A DNA stretch of 64,000 nucleotides. Origin: Prochlorococcus sp. AG-347-O22 (lineage in GTDB: Bacteria; Cyanobacteriota; Cyanobacteriia; PCC-6307; Cyanobiaceae). The notes under the pieces are model-generated. The model ran no database searches. It saw only the letters and a list, made by a program, of their open reading frames with translations, and was not told where the DNA came from. The position numbers were made by a program, and so were the translations under genes. Of this stretch, positions 18,129-26,637 are shown in pieces. The stretch spans positions 88,803 through 152,802 of the forward strand of contig QCCX01000003.1 of assembly GCA_003278845.1 (NCBI GenBank), in the 5' to 3' direction. Numbering within the stretch: position 1 is the stretch's first letter; every line of letters starts with the position of its first letter.

Positions 18129-19415
18129 TTACTTCACTATAGTTGGGATTTGTTCTATATCAGTTGTAGATGAGCGACTTAAGAAATTCTTATTCATCTT
18201 CCAACTTTGTGGATTTTTTGTAATGGCCCATGTAATTGCATTGTTATTAAATCTTTTATTTAATAAATCAATCGTTTTCATAAGATTTGTTGATTTTTTT
18301 AAGACTTTCTGAGATTTGTAATTGATAACTGATTGCTGTAAATATTCGCTATTTGTTAAATCCTGCATTAAAACACCAGCTTTTGAGAATTTATATTCGG
18401 GATTATAAATTTCTTTAGATAATTCAACTACTATTTTTAAAATATTGTTTGTGTCATCTGTTGCATTTGTAAGTTTTCTATGAGCACTTCTTTGATAATT
18501 TTGACTTGAATATTTACTGGTTCTAGCAAATACTCTAATATTAGATGATTGTAAATTCTGACTTCTCATTTTTTCAGAGGCTTTTATTGCGTGAGTTGCC
18601 AGTGCTTGAGTTAAGTCTTCTAATTTTGTGATAGGCGTGCCGAAACTCCTGCTCACCTGAATTTCTTTTTTTGATTTCTTGTTTTTTTCTATGGGCAGGC
18701 ATCTATGGCCTTTCAGTTCTAATTGCAGTCTTTTCCCTACGATGCCTAATTTTTTAATGATTTCATCTTCTTCCATATCTCTTAGTTCTTTCGCATTTTT
18801 AATACCTTTACTTTGTAACCAATTAGAGGTTTGTTTCCCGACTCCCCATATCTTATCTATACTAATTCTTTTCAAATAATTATTCTCATTTTCGGTTCTA
18901 GCTAAATCAAATATTCCAGCTGAATAATCAATATTTTTAGCTAGTTTATTAGCAATTTTTGCTCTTACTTTATTTTCTCCTATTCCTACTGTTATGGTAA
19001 TCCCTAGATTCTGATATATTAATGATCTTATGCTTCTTGCCCAAGGATATAGATTTTTATCATTAGGTCTAGAAATGGAGACGAATGCTTCGTCAATGGA
19101 ATAAATTTCTATCTGTTCACAGTAGTTTTTCAGTAAATTCATTAGTCTTCTGCTCATATCCCCATAAAGCGAGTAGTTTGAGCTTAAGACTGCTACATCT
19201 AATTTATTTAGTCTTTCTTTGACCTTAAAATACGGAGTTCCCATTTTAATTTTTAAAGCTCGCGCTTCAGGGCTTCTTGCAATGATACATCCGTCATTAT
19301 TAGATAAAATTACTACTGGTTTATTTCTCAAATGAGGATTAATATTTTGTTCACATGACGCGTAAAAATTATTAGCATCTATAAGAGCTATTGCACCAAT
19401 ATTTGAAATTCTCAT
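18129..19415 (-). CDS. umuC: Y-family DNA polymerase V catalytic subunit UmuC
   Basis: UmuC is the translesion polymerase that copies past lesions once activated by UmuD'. The catalytic carboxylates are Asp13 in LIDANNFYASCE and Asp108-Glu109 in YSIDEAFVS. The helix-hairpin-helix (IWGVGKQTSNWLQSKG) and little-finger regions follow, giving 428 aa, the standard length. Its ATG overlaps the end of umuD by 4 nt. Together with the LexA-like box ahead of umuD this indicates an SOS-induced operon. Confidence 0.96.
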   Translation of the reverse strand: MRISNIGAIALIDANNFYASCEQNINPHLRNKPVVILSNNDGCIIARSPEARALKIKMGTPYFKVKERLNKLDVAVLSSNYSLYGDMSRRLMNLLKNYCEQIEIYSIDEAFVSISRPNDKNLYPWARSIRSLIYQNLGITITVGIGENKVRAKIANKLAKNIDYSAGIFDLARTENENNYLKRISIDKIWGVGKQTSNWLQSKGIKNAKELRDMEEDEIIKKLGIVGKRLQLELKGHRCLPIEKNKKSKKEIQVSRSFGTPITKLEDLTQALATHAIKASEKMRSQNLQSSNIRVFARTSKYSSQNYQRSAHRKLTNATDDTNNILKIVVELSKEIYNPEYKFSKAGVLMQDLTNSEYLQQSVINYKSQKVLKKSTNLMKTIDLLNKRFNNNAITWAITKNPQSWKMNKNFLSRSSTTDIEQIPTIVK

Positions 19416-19828
19416 AAATAGCTATGTATTGAATAAATAACAACTCCCCATATCTGTACATCAATATGGTTTTGAAATCTAAAATCAGGATAATTATGAT
19501 TTTCTGATTTTAAATATAATTCATTATTTTTTATAGATAATCTTTTTATTGTAAATTCTCCATCTATCATTGCAATGATGATATTCCCTGGCCTGGCTGT
19601 TAAGCTCTTGTCTACTATTATTAGATCTTTATCTTTAATTCCTGCATTTATCATTGAGTCACCTTTAACTCTAAGAAAAAAAGTGCTAAAAGGATTAGAT
19701 ATTAAATGTTCGTTTAAATCAATATTTTCTTCTGTATAGTCATCTGCAGGAGAAGGAAACCCTGCTGATACCGAATCAGTTAATAAGGGGATTTTAAATG
19801 TTTTAGTAGTTGAATCAAAAGAATCCAA
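19412..19828 (-). CDS. umuD: SOS mutagenesis protein UmuD (LexA-like self-cleaving protease)
   Basis: UmuD is cleaved on RecA filaments to UmuD', the accessory subunit of Pol V. The self-cleavage bond Ala22-Gly23 (SAGFPSPADD), nucleophile Ser58 (KGDSM) and general base Lys95 (FTIKRL) are all present and align closely with Cys24-Gly25, Ser60 and Lys97 of E. coli. Its length is 138 aa. The start is TTG at 19828, only 13 nt from the LexA-like operator, so the transcript leader is very short. It is translationally coupled to umuC. Confidence 0.96.
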   Translation of the reverse strand: MDSFDSTTKTFKIPLLTDSVSAGFPSPADDYTEENIDLNEHLISNPFSTFFLRVKGDSMINAGIKDKDLIIVDKSLTARPGNIIIAMIDGEFTIKRLSIKNNELYLKSENHNYPDFRFQNHIDVQIWGVVIYSIHSYL

Positions 19829-19840
19829 GATTAAATTAAT

Positions 19841-19854
19841 AGTATATATGTACT
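19841..19854 (-). promoter_or_regulatory. LexA-like SOS box overlapping the umuD promoter
   Basis: The 14-mer AGTATATATGTACT is an imperfect palindrome that differs at one base from the cyanobacterial LexA consensus RGTACNNNDGTWCB. On the minus strand it overlaps a good -10 (TATATA, 19848-19843), which stands 17 nt after a -35-like TTGATT (19871-19866). LexA binding there would block transcription of umuD-umuC and the following HExxH gene. The identification is by pattern only. Confidence 0.7.
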
Positions 19855-19926
19855 ATATAGCAAAAAATCAAAAAATAGTTAGTTATTAAACTTTTATAGA
19901 TTAATTTTAGATTGAATCTAATCTTT

Positions 19927-20343
19927 TTAAGAACGATGGTAAGGGGAGTTGTTTGATATAGAAATAGCTCTATAGATTTGCTCGATTAGGATTAATCTAG
20001 CTAATTCATGAGGAAAAGTTAAAGGAGACAGGCTTAGTAAAAGATCTGATTTTTCTTTTATATCTGAACTAACTCCATCAGTATCACCGATTAAGAAATT
20101 AATTTTTTTATTTTTAAAATTCAAGAGTAAGGAACATAGTTCAACTGAATTAAACTGCTTTCCTTCTTCACTTAGGCAGATAATAATATTGTTATTGGAT
20201 CTAAGATTATTTAAATTAAAAGTCTTTAACTCATTAATGATAAGTTCAGGCATTCTTTTTTTGTATTGATTAATTCCATCTCTAATCCAAAGTTTCTTTA
20301 TTTTTCCGATAGCATAAATTGCTAATCTATTACTCTGAATCAT
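19927..20343 (-). CDS. rlmH: 23S rRNA pseudouridine-1915 N3-methyltransferase RlmH
   Basis: RlmH methylates pseudouridine 1915 of 23S rRNA helix 69 in assembled ribosomes. It is a minimal SPOUT protein: [18 protein letters not shown] is the knot region that binds S-adenosylmethionine, followed by [23 protein letters not shown] and the C-terminal NNSPYHR. The 138 aa length is slightly shorter than the usual 155 or so because the N-terminal region is trimmed. It lies upstream of umuD on the same strand but beyond the SOS promoter, so it is probably transcribed separately. Confidence 0.94.
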   Translation of the reverse strand: MIQSNRLAIYAIGKIKKLWIRDGINQYKKRMPELIINELKTFNLNNLRSNNNIIICLSEEGKQFNSVELCSLLLNFKNKKINFLIGDTDGVSSDIKEKSDLLLSLSPLTFPHELARLILIEQIYRAISISNNSPYHRS

Positions 20344-20362
20344 AAGTAAATATCAAAACTAA

Positions 20363-20695
20363 TTATTCATCAAGAAGATAATTAAATTCATCATATAGCT
20401 CCTCTTCGATTGTTAATTTCTTGGAAAAATTATCTTTTTTAGAATTCATATTAATTTGATTAATCTCACTTTTTCTTAGTGAATTATCAACGTTAGAAGT
20501 CTCTTCTAAAGATTCTGAATTATCAATTAACGAATAAAAAATTTTGTTGGGATCTTCTGAATTAAGTGGATTGGTGATTAAATTATCATTGTTAGTTATA
20601 TTTTTGTAATTATTTATATTTTTGCTTTCGTTATTTAAATTTTTATTTTTTTTAAATTTAATGAGTTTATCTAAATTTTTTTTTGATAAGCTCAT
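20363..20695 (-). CDS. low-complexity Asn/Lys-rich protein, unknown
   Basis: 110 residues dominated by Asn, Lys, Ser and Glu, beginning MSLSKKNLDKLIKF and ending with an acidic helix ELYDEFNYLLDE. There is no membrane span, signal or catalytic motif. The composition suggests a mostly disordered protein with a short conserved acidic C-terminus. It is 19 bp upstream of rlmH on the same strand and divergent from rsmA. I do not recognise a family; gene status is likely from position and an uninterrupted frame. Confidence 0.55.
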   Translation of the reverse strand: MSLSKKNLDKLIKFKKNKNLNNESKNINNYKNITNNDNLITNPLNSEDPNKIFYSLIDNSESLEETSNVDNSLRKSEINQINMNSKKDNFSKKLTIEEELYDEFNYLLDE

Positions 20696-20751
20696 GATAT
20701 AAAGGATTAAATAAATTCATATTTAATTTAAACATATTATTTATCTTTTAG

Positions 20752-21576
20752 ATGAATTCTAAAAACTATCATCAAAAAAAAAGATTTGGACAACACTGGT
20801 TGGTAAATAAAAAAATACTAGAAAAAATTAAAGAAATTGCTGTTCTTAATGAAAATGACTTTATTTTAGAAATTGGTCCTGGTAAAGGAGCTTTAACATC
20901 TAAGTTGTTAGATTCAGAAATTAAAAAATTACATGCGATTGAATTAGATAAAGATTTAATAAATTTATTAAATGATAAATTCAATAATAATGATAAGTTT
21001 TCACTGCAGCAGGGAGATATTCTTACCGTAAATTTAGATTCGATCAATAATAAGATTACAAAAGTGATTGCAAATATTCCTTACAATATAACTGGCCCAA
21101 TATTGGATATTTTCATAGGTCGATTGGGCATTATAAAAAATTATAATTATGAAAAAATAATATTTTTAATGCAGAAAGACGTTGTTGATAGGATTTTGTC
21201 AAAAGAAGGAAGTCCTAATGCTGGTGCGCTTAGTGTAAGAATGCAACTTTTATCAAAAATAAAAAGAATATGTGATGTGCCCCCTTCATCATTTAGTCCG
21301 CCTCCAAAAGTTTTTTCTTCTTTAGTAGTTTTCGAACCAATTAAAAATGATTTAAGGTTAGATATAAGTCTAGAAAAATATATAGATAAACTTCTTCGAA
21401 TTTCATTTAATTCAAGAAGAAAAATGCTTAGAAATACTCTTAATTCAATACTTTCAAATGAAGAGATAAATGAATTATCTGAATCTTCAAAAGTTTGTTT
21501 TAATTTAAGACCACAAGATATTTCAATTGACCAATGGATTAAGCTTGCAGAAAATTGTATTAAAATTAAAAAATAA
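20752..21576 (+). CDS. rsmA: 16S rRNA dimethyladenosine transferase RsmA (KsgA)
   Basis: RsmA dimethylates two adjacent adenosines in 16S rRNA helix 45, a late ribosome-assembly checkpoint. The start [11 protein letters not shown] is the family N-terminus; the SAM loop [11 protein letters not shown] is at 39-49 and the catalytic motif NIPYN at 108-112. The length of 274 aa is typical. The gene heads a plus-strand cluster, with ispE beginning 12 bp later; the same pairing is common in cyanobacteria and other bacteria. Confidence 0.97.
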   Translation: MNSKNYHQKKRFGQHWLVNKKILEKIKEIAVLNENDFILEIGPGKGALTSKLLDSEIKKLHAIELDKDLINLLNDKFNNNDKFSLQQGDILTVNLDSINNKITKVIANIPYNITGPILDIFIGRLGIIKNYNYEKIIFLMQKDVVDRILSKEGSPNAGALSVRMQLLSKIKRICDVPPSSFSPPPKVFSSLVVFEPIKNDLRLDISLEKYIDKLLRISFNSRRKMLRNTLNSILSNEEINELSESSKVCFNLRPQDISIDQWIKLAENCIKIKK

Positions 21577-21588
21577 AAATTTAAGTAT

Positions 21589-22533
21589 ATGCAAGATTTA
21601 GCTAAAACGAAAATTAATATAAAATCCCCTGCCAAAATAAATTTGCACCTTGAAGTTATTGGTAAAAGAGAGGATGGATTTCATGAGTTAGCAATGATTA
21701 TGCAAAATATCGATCTTTCTGATTATTTAGAATTTGAAATTAATAATGAAGGTTTAATTAAACTTGAGTCTGATTGTAATGATTTAAGCTTATCTGATGA
21801 TAACTTAATCGTTAAATCGGCAAATCTATTAAGGAAAAAATCAAATATAAATTACGGTGCAAATATATTTTTAAGAAAAAATATTCCAATTGGCGCAGGA
21901 TTAGCTGGTGGATCAAGTAATGCAGCAGCAACATTAATTGGTCTTAATAAGTTATGGGATTTGAACTTAGATCAAGAAACATTATGTTCATTAGCATCAA
22001 CTTTAGGATCTGATATTCCATTTTTTATAAATGGTGGAATTCAATTATGTTTTGGAAGAGGAGAAATTTTGGAGAAATTAGATTCAAACTTTGAATATGG
22101 AGTAATTCTTTTAAAAAATCCAAATGTATCAGTATCTACAGCTGAAACTTATAAAAAATATAGTAATAGATTTTGTGATCAATATCTTACAAATAGAGAA
22201 ATGATTGAGAAGATAAGAAAAGATTTAAGAGATAATGGTTTAAATAACTTAAATAACTTAAATTTTGATAATGGACATTTAAATATAAAAAATGATTTGC
22301 AGTTAGTTGTTGAAAATGAAAATGATTCTGTAAACCAGGCACTAGATTTACTTTCTAAATTAGAAAATTGTCTCACATTTTCAATGAGTGGATCAGGCCC
22401 TACATGCTTTGCACTCTTTAAAGATATAGAGACTGCTAAAAATGAATTAACTGTAAATTCTAAATTATTTAAAGAAAAAGGCTATGATTCATGGGTTTGC
22501 ACTTTCCTTGAAAAGGGAATAACATTCATTTAA
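21589..22533 (+). CDS. ispE: 4-diphosphocytidyl-2-C-methyl-D-erythritol kinase IspE
   Basis: IspE phosphorylates CDP-methylerythritol in the MEP isoprenoid pathway, which also uses Dxs (encoded at 45-47 kb). The GHMP-kinase ATP loop PIGAGLAGGSSNAAAT is at 100-115, catalytic Asp142 in GSDIPFF, and the third motif MSGSGPTCFAL near the C-terminus. Its 314 aa fits the family. A short in-frame repeat (TTAAATAAC units, 22240-22263) encodes an Asn-Asn-Leu run in a variable loop. The start ATG at 21589 gives MQDLAKT. Confidence 0.97.
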   Translation: MQDLAKTKINIKSPAKINLHLEVIGKREDGFHELAMIMQNIDLSDYLEFEINNEGLIKLESDCNDLSLSDDNLIVKSANLLRKKSNINYGANIFLRKNIPIGAGLAGGSSNAAATLIGLNKLWDLNLDQETLCSLASTLGSDIPFFINGGIQLCFGRGEILEKLDSNFEYGVILLKNPNVSVSTAETYKKYSNRFCDQYLTNREMIEKIRKDLRDNGLNNLNNLNFDNGHLNIKNDLQLVVENENDSVNQALDLLSKLENCLTFSMSGSGPTCFALFKDIETAKNELTVNSKLFKEKGYDSWVCTFLEKGITFI

Positions 22534-22557
22534 ATTTTTTTTATATAAAAATCTATT

Positions 22558-22860
22558 GTGGCTGATAATAGTAAAGAGAATATTGAAAAAAATATTCCCG
22601 AAAAAGGGCCTTTAAATTTTATTGTTGGATCATTAACAAGTTTTTTATTATTTATATTTTTTTATTTTTTAAGTAATAAAATTGCAATTTATTTTTCAAT
22701 ACATAAACCATCTAATTCTTCTGAAATAGTCCAAAATATTTCATCTAGTATTAATACCTTAATAATTGGATTATCTTTTTTGCTAACTTTCTCTTTCGCT
22801 TTTATTGGTATAGGACTTTTTATTGTATTTATTCGCAGTTTTATTGTGAAGAAAAGTTGA
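22558..22860 (+). CDS. DUF3082 membrane protein
   Basis: A 100-residue protein of the cyanobacterial and plastid DUF3082 family, function unknown. A polar N-terminus (about 20 residues) is followed by two membrane spans at roughly 21-47 and 67-92, with the family-typical serine-rich loop between them and a short basic C-terminus. The start is GTG at 22558. It is 24 bp after ispE in the same direction and probably shares its transcript. Confidence 0.75.
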   Translation: MADNSKENIEKNIPEKGPLNFIVGSLTSFLLFIFFYFLSNKIAIYFSIHKPSNSSEIVQNISSSINTLIIGLSFLLTFSFAFIGIGLFIVFIRSFIVKKS

Positions 22861-22894
22861 ATTGCCAATATTATTAAGAAAACACTTTCTTTGA

Positions 22895-22990
22895 ATGTCT
22901 TTACATGACTTAGGCCTTTTAGTCCTTTTGCTGTCCCCTGGAATGATTTTATCAATATTACTACTCATAACCTTCGCTGAAGGAGGTTGA
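22895..22990 (+). CDS. tiny hydrophobic ORF, 31 aa
   Basis: ATG 22895 to TGA 22990 encodes 31 residues beginning MSLHDLG and ending TFAEGG. The middle (LLVLLLSPGMILSILLLI) is one membrane span broken by a Ser-Pro-Gly. It sits in the otherwise unexplained gap between the DUF3082 gene and pdhB, both on the same strand. The clean hydrophobic profile and polar ends suggest a real one-helix membrane peptide. It matches no named photosystem or cytochrome subunit that I know. Confidence 0.5.
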   Translation: MSLHDLGLLVLLLSPGMILSILLLITFAEGG

Positions 22991-23039
22991 ATTATTCAAA
23001 GTGGTAGGATTATATATGTGATTAATTGGGTAATTAATT

Positions 23040-24023
23040 GTGGCTGGAACATTATTATTTAATGCTTTGAAAGAGGCGATTGATGAAGAAATGGCAAATG
23101 ATGTAAATGTTTGCGTTATGGGTGAAGATGTTGGTCAATATGGCGGATCTTATAAGGTAACTAAGGATTTATATGAAAAATATGGAGAGTTAAGAGTCTT
23201 AGATACTCCAATTGCAGAAAATAGTTTTACGGGAATGGCAGTGGGCGCAGCAATGACTGGGTTAAGACCAATAGTAGAAGGAATGAATATGGGTTTTTTA
23301 CTTTTAGCTTTTAATCAGATATCAAACAATATGGGTATGCTTAGATATACAAGTGGCGGAAATTATAAAATCCCAGCAGTAGTTCGAGGACCTGGGGGAG
23401 TTGGTCGTCAACTTGGTGCTGAGCATAGTCAAAGACTTGAAGCATATTTTCATGCAGTTCCTGGCATAAAGATTGTTGCATGTAGTACGCCCACAAATGC
23501 TAAAGGTTTAATGAAAGCAGCTATAAGAGATGATAATCCGGTTCTATTTTTCGAACATGTTCTTCTATATAACTTGTCTGAAGAATTACCTAAGGGCGAT
23601 TATACTTGCGCTTTAGATCAGGCAGACGTTGTAAAAGAAGGTAAAGATATTACTTTATTGACTTATTCAAGAATGAGACATCACTGTCTTAAAGCTGTTG
23701 AAGAATTAGAAAAAAAAGGAATAGATGTTGAGTTAATCGATTTAATAAGTTTAAAACCATTTGATATGGAAACCATCTCAAAATCAATAAGAAAAACAAA
23801 TAAAGTAATTATTGTTGAAGAATGTATGAAGACAGGAGGTATTGGTGCAGAATTAATTGCCTTGATAACAGAAGAGTGTTTCGATGATCTTGATGCCCGA
23901 CCAATTAGATTATCTAGTCAGGATATTCCAACTCCGTATAATGGAAATCTTGAGAATTTGACAATAATTCAACCACATCAAATAGTTGAAAAAGTTGAAG
24001 ATTTAATTAATGGGAGTATATAG
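23040..24023 (+). CDS. pdhB: pyruvate dehydrogenase E1 component, beta subunit
   Basis: The E1-beta subunit of pyruvate dehydrogenase, which pairs with E1-alpha to decarboxylate pyruvate with thiamine diphosphate. Recognisable blocks are [52 protein letters not shown], the [16 protein letters not shown] stretch and the C-terminal transketolase domain with [14 protein letters not shown]. The start is GTG at 23040 and the length 327 aa. secD begins 3 bp after its stop. The alpha subunit is not in this window. Confidence 0.96.
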   Translation: MAGTLLFNALKEAIDEEMANDVNVCVMGEDVGQYGGSYKVTKDLYEKYGELRVLDTPIAENSFTGMAVGAAMTGLRPIVEGMNMGFLLLAFNQISNNMGMLRYTSGGNYKIPAVVRGPGGVGRQLGAEHSQRLEAYFHAVPGIKIVACSTPTNAKGLMKAAIRDDNPVLFFEHVLLYNLSEELPKGDYTCALDQADVVKEGKDITLLTYSRMRHHCLKAVEELEKKGIDVELIDLISLKPFDMETISKSIRKTNKVIIVEECMKTGGIGAELIALITEECFDDLDARPIRLSSQDIPTPYNGNLENLTIIQPHQIVEKVEDLINGSI

Positions 24024-24026
24024 GTA

Positions 24027-25496
24027 ATGAAAAAAAGGCAAGGTTGGCTTTTTTTTATTATATTCCTACTTACGCTATCTGTTTATCTTTTAATAAATTA
24101 CCCCTTACAGTTGGGATTGGATTTACAAGGGGGTTCTCAACTTACACTACAAATTATTAAAGAGGAAGGGAAGGTAACAAAGGATGAACTTGAAGCAGTT
24201 AATTCTGTTATAGATAAACGAGTTAACAATTTAGGGGTTTCTGAGTCCAACTTGCAAACCTTAGGTGGTGATCAACTGATTTTAGAATTACCTGGAGAAC
24301 AAAATCCATTAGTTGCTTCAAGGGTATTAGGTAAGACTGCTTTATTAGAATTTAGAACCCAAATAGAAGGAACAACTTCAGATTTAAAAAACCTGCAGCT
24401 ACAGAGATTGATTATTAAAGAATTAATTGAAAAATATTCCTCTGCAGAAAAAAGTCAATATGATGATAATTTCTTAAAAGTTATTCAAGATGATCTTAAT
24501 GAGATAGTGCAAGAACTAAATTACTCATCTACTAGTAATGATTTATATGGGAAATTAATTGAAATTAAAAAGTATGTTGATAAAGAAATTACAAATTTAT
24601 TTATTAAAACAGATTTATCTGGTAAGGATCTTATTAACGCGGGAAGGAGGCAAGAACAAACAAATAGTAATTGGGAAGTTTTATTAACTTTTAGTAATTC
24701 AGGAGGTGAAAAGTTTTCAGAAATTACAAAGTCAATTGCTGGTACTCCTCAACTTTTGGCCATCATTTTAGATGGTGAATCAATAAGTGAAGCTAGTGTT
24801 GGAAATCAGTTTGCTAATACTGGGATTACTGGTGGATCAGCAACAATAAGCGGTAATTTTAGTGCTGAAAAGGCTAGAGAATTAGAAGTTCAACTTAAAG
24901 GAGGCTCATTGCCATTGCCAATTGAAATAGTAGAAACTAACACTATAGGGGCTCTATTGGGATCCAAAAATATTTTAAAAAGTCTTTATGCAGCTATCAG
25001 TGGACTAATTTTTGTTGGTATATTTATGATTTTTAATTATAGAATTTTAGGTTTTGTTTCAGTTCTTTCTCTAGTACTTTATGGATTCTTTAACTTAGCC
25101 CTATATTCTTTAATTCCTGTAACTTTGACTTTACCTGGAATATCTGGTCTTATACTCAGCATTGGTATGGCTGTTGATGCAAATATTCTAATATTTGAGA
25201 GAATTAGAGAAGAATTATATGATGGTAATACTCTTACAAGATCTATTGATAGTGGTTTTCAAAGAGCTAATTCATCCATAGTTGATGGCCATATTACAAC
25301 TCTTCTAAGTTGTTTTGTATTGTTTTTATTAGGAACAAATTTTGTTAAAGGTTTTGCGGCAACATTAGGTATTGGAGTCTTAATAAGCTTGTTTACCTCA
25401 TTAAATTGTTCTAAAACTATTTTGAGATTTTTTACAACATATCAATCTTTAAGACAAAAAAATCTCTATCTTCCCAGGAATAATTTTTCAAATTAA
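24027..25496 (+). CDS. secD: protein translocase subunit SecD
   Basis: SecD with SecF forms the proton-driven helper that pulls proteins through SecYEG. The N-terminal span (residues 8-25) leads into the signature LGLDLQGGSQLTL, then the large periplasmic P1 domain, and five C-terminal spans with the motifs GLILSIGMAVDANILIFERIREEL and the downstream FLLGTNFVKGFAATLGIG. Its 489 aa is within the cyanobacterial range. It lies directly between pdhB and secF in one plus-strand cluster. Confidence 0.97.
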   Translation: MKKRQGWLFFIIFLLTLSVYLLINYPLQLGLDLQGGSQLTLQIIKEEGKVTKDELEAVNSVIDKRVNNLGVSESNLQTLGGDQLILELPGEQNPLVASRVLGKTALLEFRTQIEGTTSDLKNLQLQRLIIKELIEKYSSAEKSQYDDNFLKVIQDDLNEIVQELNYSSTSNDLYGKLIEIKKYVDKEITNLFIKTDLSGKDLINAGRRQEQTNSNWEVLLTFSNSGGEKFSEITKSIAGTPQLLAIILDGESISEASVGNQFANTGITGGSATISGNFSAEKARELEVQLKGGSLPLPIEIVETNTIGALLGSKNILKSLYAAISGLIFVGIFMIFNYRILGFVSVLSLVLYGFFNLALYSLIPVTLTLPGISGLILSIGMAVDANILIFERIREELYDGNTLTRSIDSGFQRANSSIVDGHITTLLSCFVLFLLGTNFVKGFAATLGIGVLISLFTSLNCSKTILRFFTTYQSLRQKNLYLPRNNFSN

Positions 25497-25518
25497 ATTT
25501 TTTATTTCTAATTTTCTC

Positions 25519-26433
25519 ATGAAATACAATCTCGAACTTATAAAAAATAAAAGAAAGATAATTGGTTTTTCAACTGTTCTTATATTGTTGAGTCTTTTAG
25601 GAATTTTATATTCTACTTTTAATACTTCTTATAAGAAACCTATAAATTTAGGGATGGATTTTGTTGGGGGAAATGAACTAAGGATAGAGAGAGTATGTGA
25701 AGAAGAATGCTCTAGTCCCCCCCCTGAAACAGTTTTAGAAAAGTTAAGAGAGATCTCTAAAAATAAAAACGTTCTAAATAATATTAAATTACAATTCCAA
25801 AATAATAATAAATTAATTTCAATAAGAACCCCTTATTTGAGTATCGAAGAATCAAATAATCTTATTAATAATCTTGATAATATTGTTGGGCCTCTAAATT
25901 ATGAAAGTAAGGATTCAAGATTAATAGGTCCAAAGCTTGGGAAAAGATTACTAACTAATTGCGTTACTTCATTGTTAGTTTCTTTATTTGCAATATCTTT
26001 ATATATAACAATTAGATTTGATAAAAAATATGCATTATTTGCACTGTTAGCCTTATTCCATGATTTAGTAATTGTTTTCGGTATATTTTCCTGGCTGGGA
26101 ATTATATTATCTGTCGAAGTAAATAGTTTATTTGCTGTGTCATTGTTAACTATTGCTGGTTATTCTGTAAACGATACTGTTGTTATATTTGATAGAATTC
26201 GTGAGAATTTAAAATCAAAGAAAGAAGGCTATAACGAAACCATTCAATTATCAGTTAACGAATCATTTAGGAGAACAACTTTTACCAGTATTACAACCCT
26301 TTTCCCTTTATTAAGCATAATTTTGTTTGGATCTTACTCACTATTTTGGTTTTCTTTGGCCTTATCTTTAGGGATTTTAGTTGGGAGTTATTCAAGTATT
26401 TTATTAGCTCCATCATTCTTGCTGAAGGACTGA
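25519..26433 (+). CDS. secF: protein translocase subunit SecF
   Basis: The partner of SecD in the accessory translocase. It has an N-terminal span, the SecF signature GMDFVGGNELRIE, a short periplasmic domain, then five spans including VSLLTIAGYSVNDTVVIFDRIREN, the conserved D4-D5 region. Its 304 aa is standard. It starts 22 bp after secD. A Cys-rich insertion (CEEECSSPPPE) follows the signature in the periplasmic domain; its meaning is unclear. Confidence 0.97.
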   Translation: MKYNLELIKNKRKIIGFSTVLILLSLLGILYSTFNTSYKKPINLGMDFVGGNELRIERVCEEECSSPPPETVLEKLREISKNKNVLNNIKLQFQNNNKLISIRTPYLSIEESNNLINNLDNIVGPLNYESKDSRLIGPKLGKRLLTNCVTSLLVSLFAISLYITIRFDKKYALFALLALFHDLVIVFGIFSWLGIILSVEVNSLFAVSLLTIAGYSVNDTVVIFDRIRENLKSKKEGYNETIQLSVNESFRRTTFTSITTLFPLLSIILFGSYSLFWFSLALSLGILVGSYSSILLAPSFLLKD

Positions 26434-26451
26434 GATTAATCTTCTAATTTT

Positions 26452-26634
26452 ATGAAATTAAATTACTATTTGATAATTTTATTTTCTTTAGTTTTAATAG
26501 ATCTTTCTACTGAGTTAAGAATATTATTTGATCATTTCACTTTTAGTTCATTATATTTTGCTATTGGTAAACATCCCTTAGCTTTCTTTATACTTATTTC
26601 ATATCCATATTTATATAAAAAATTAATAAAGTAG
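26452..26634 (+). CDS. small hydrophobic protein, 60 aa, unknown
   Basis: 60 residues with two hydrophobic stretches (about 5-20 and 43-55) separated by a polar loop containing TELRILFDHF. It begins 18 bp after secF in the same direction and ends 3 bp before the convergent PerM-like gene. I recognise no family. The position directly behind secDF suggests a cotranscribed membrane protein. Confidence 0.5.
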   Translation: MKLNYYLIILFSLVLIDLSTELRILFDHFTFSSLYFAIGKHPLAFFILISYPYLYKKLIK

Positions 26635-26637
26635 TTT

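Noticed and set aside
21147..21635. 162-codon minus-strand frame over rsmA and ispE
   Set aside because: It is a shadow of rsmA; its composition (Leu/Ser/Phe-rich) is typical of antisense frames in AT-rich genes.
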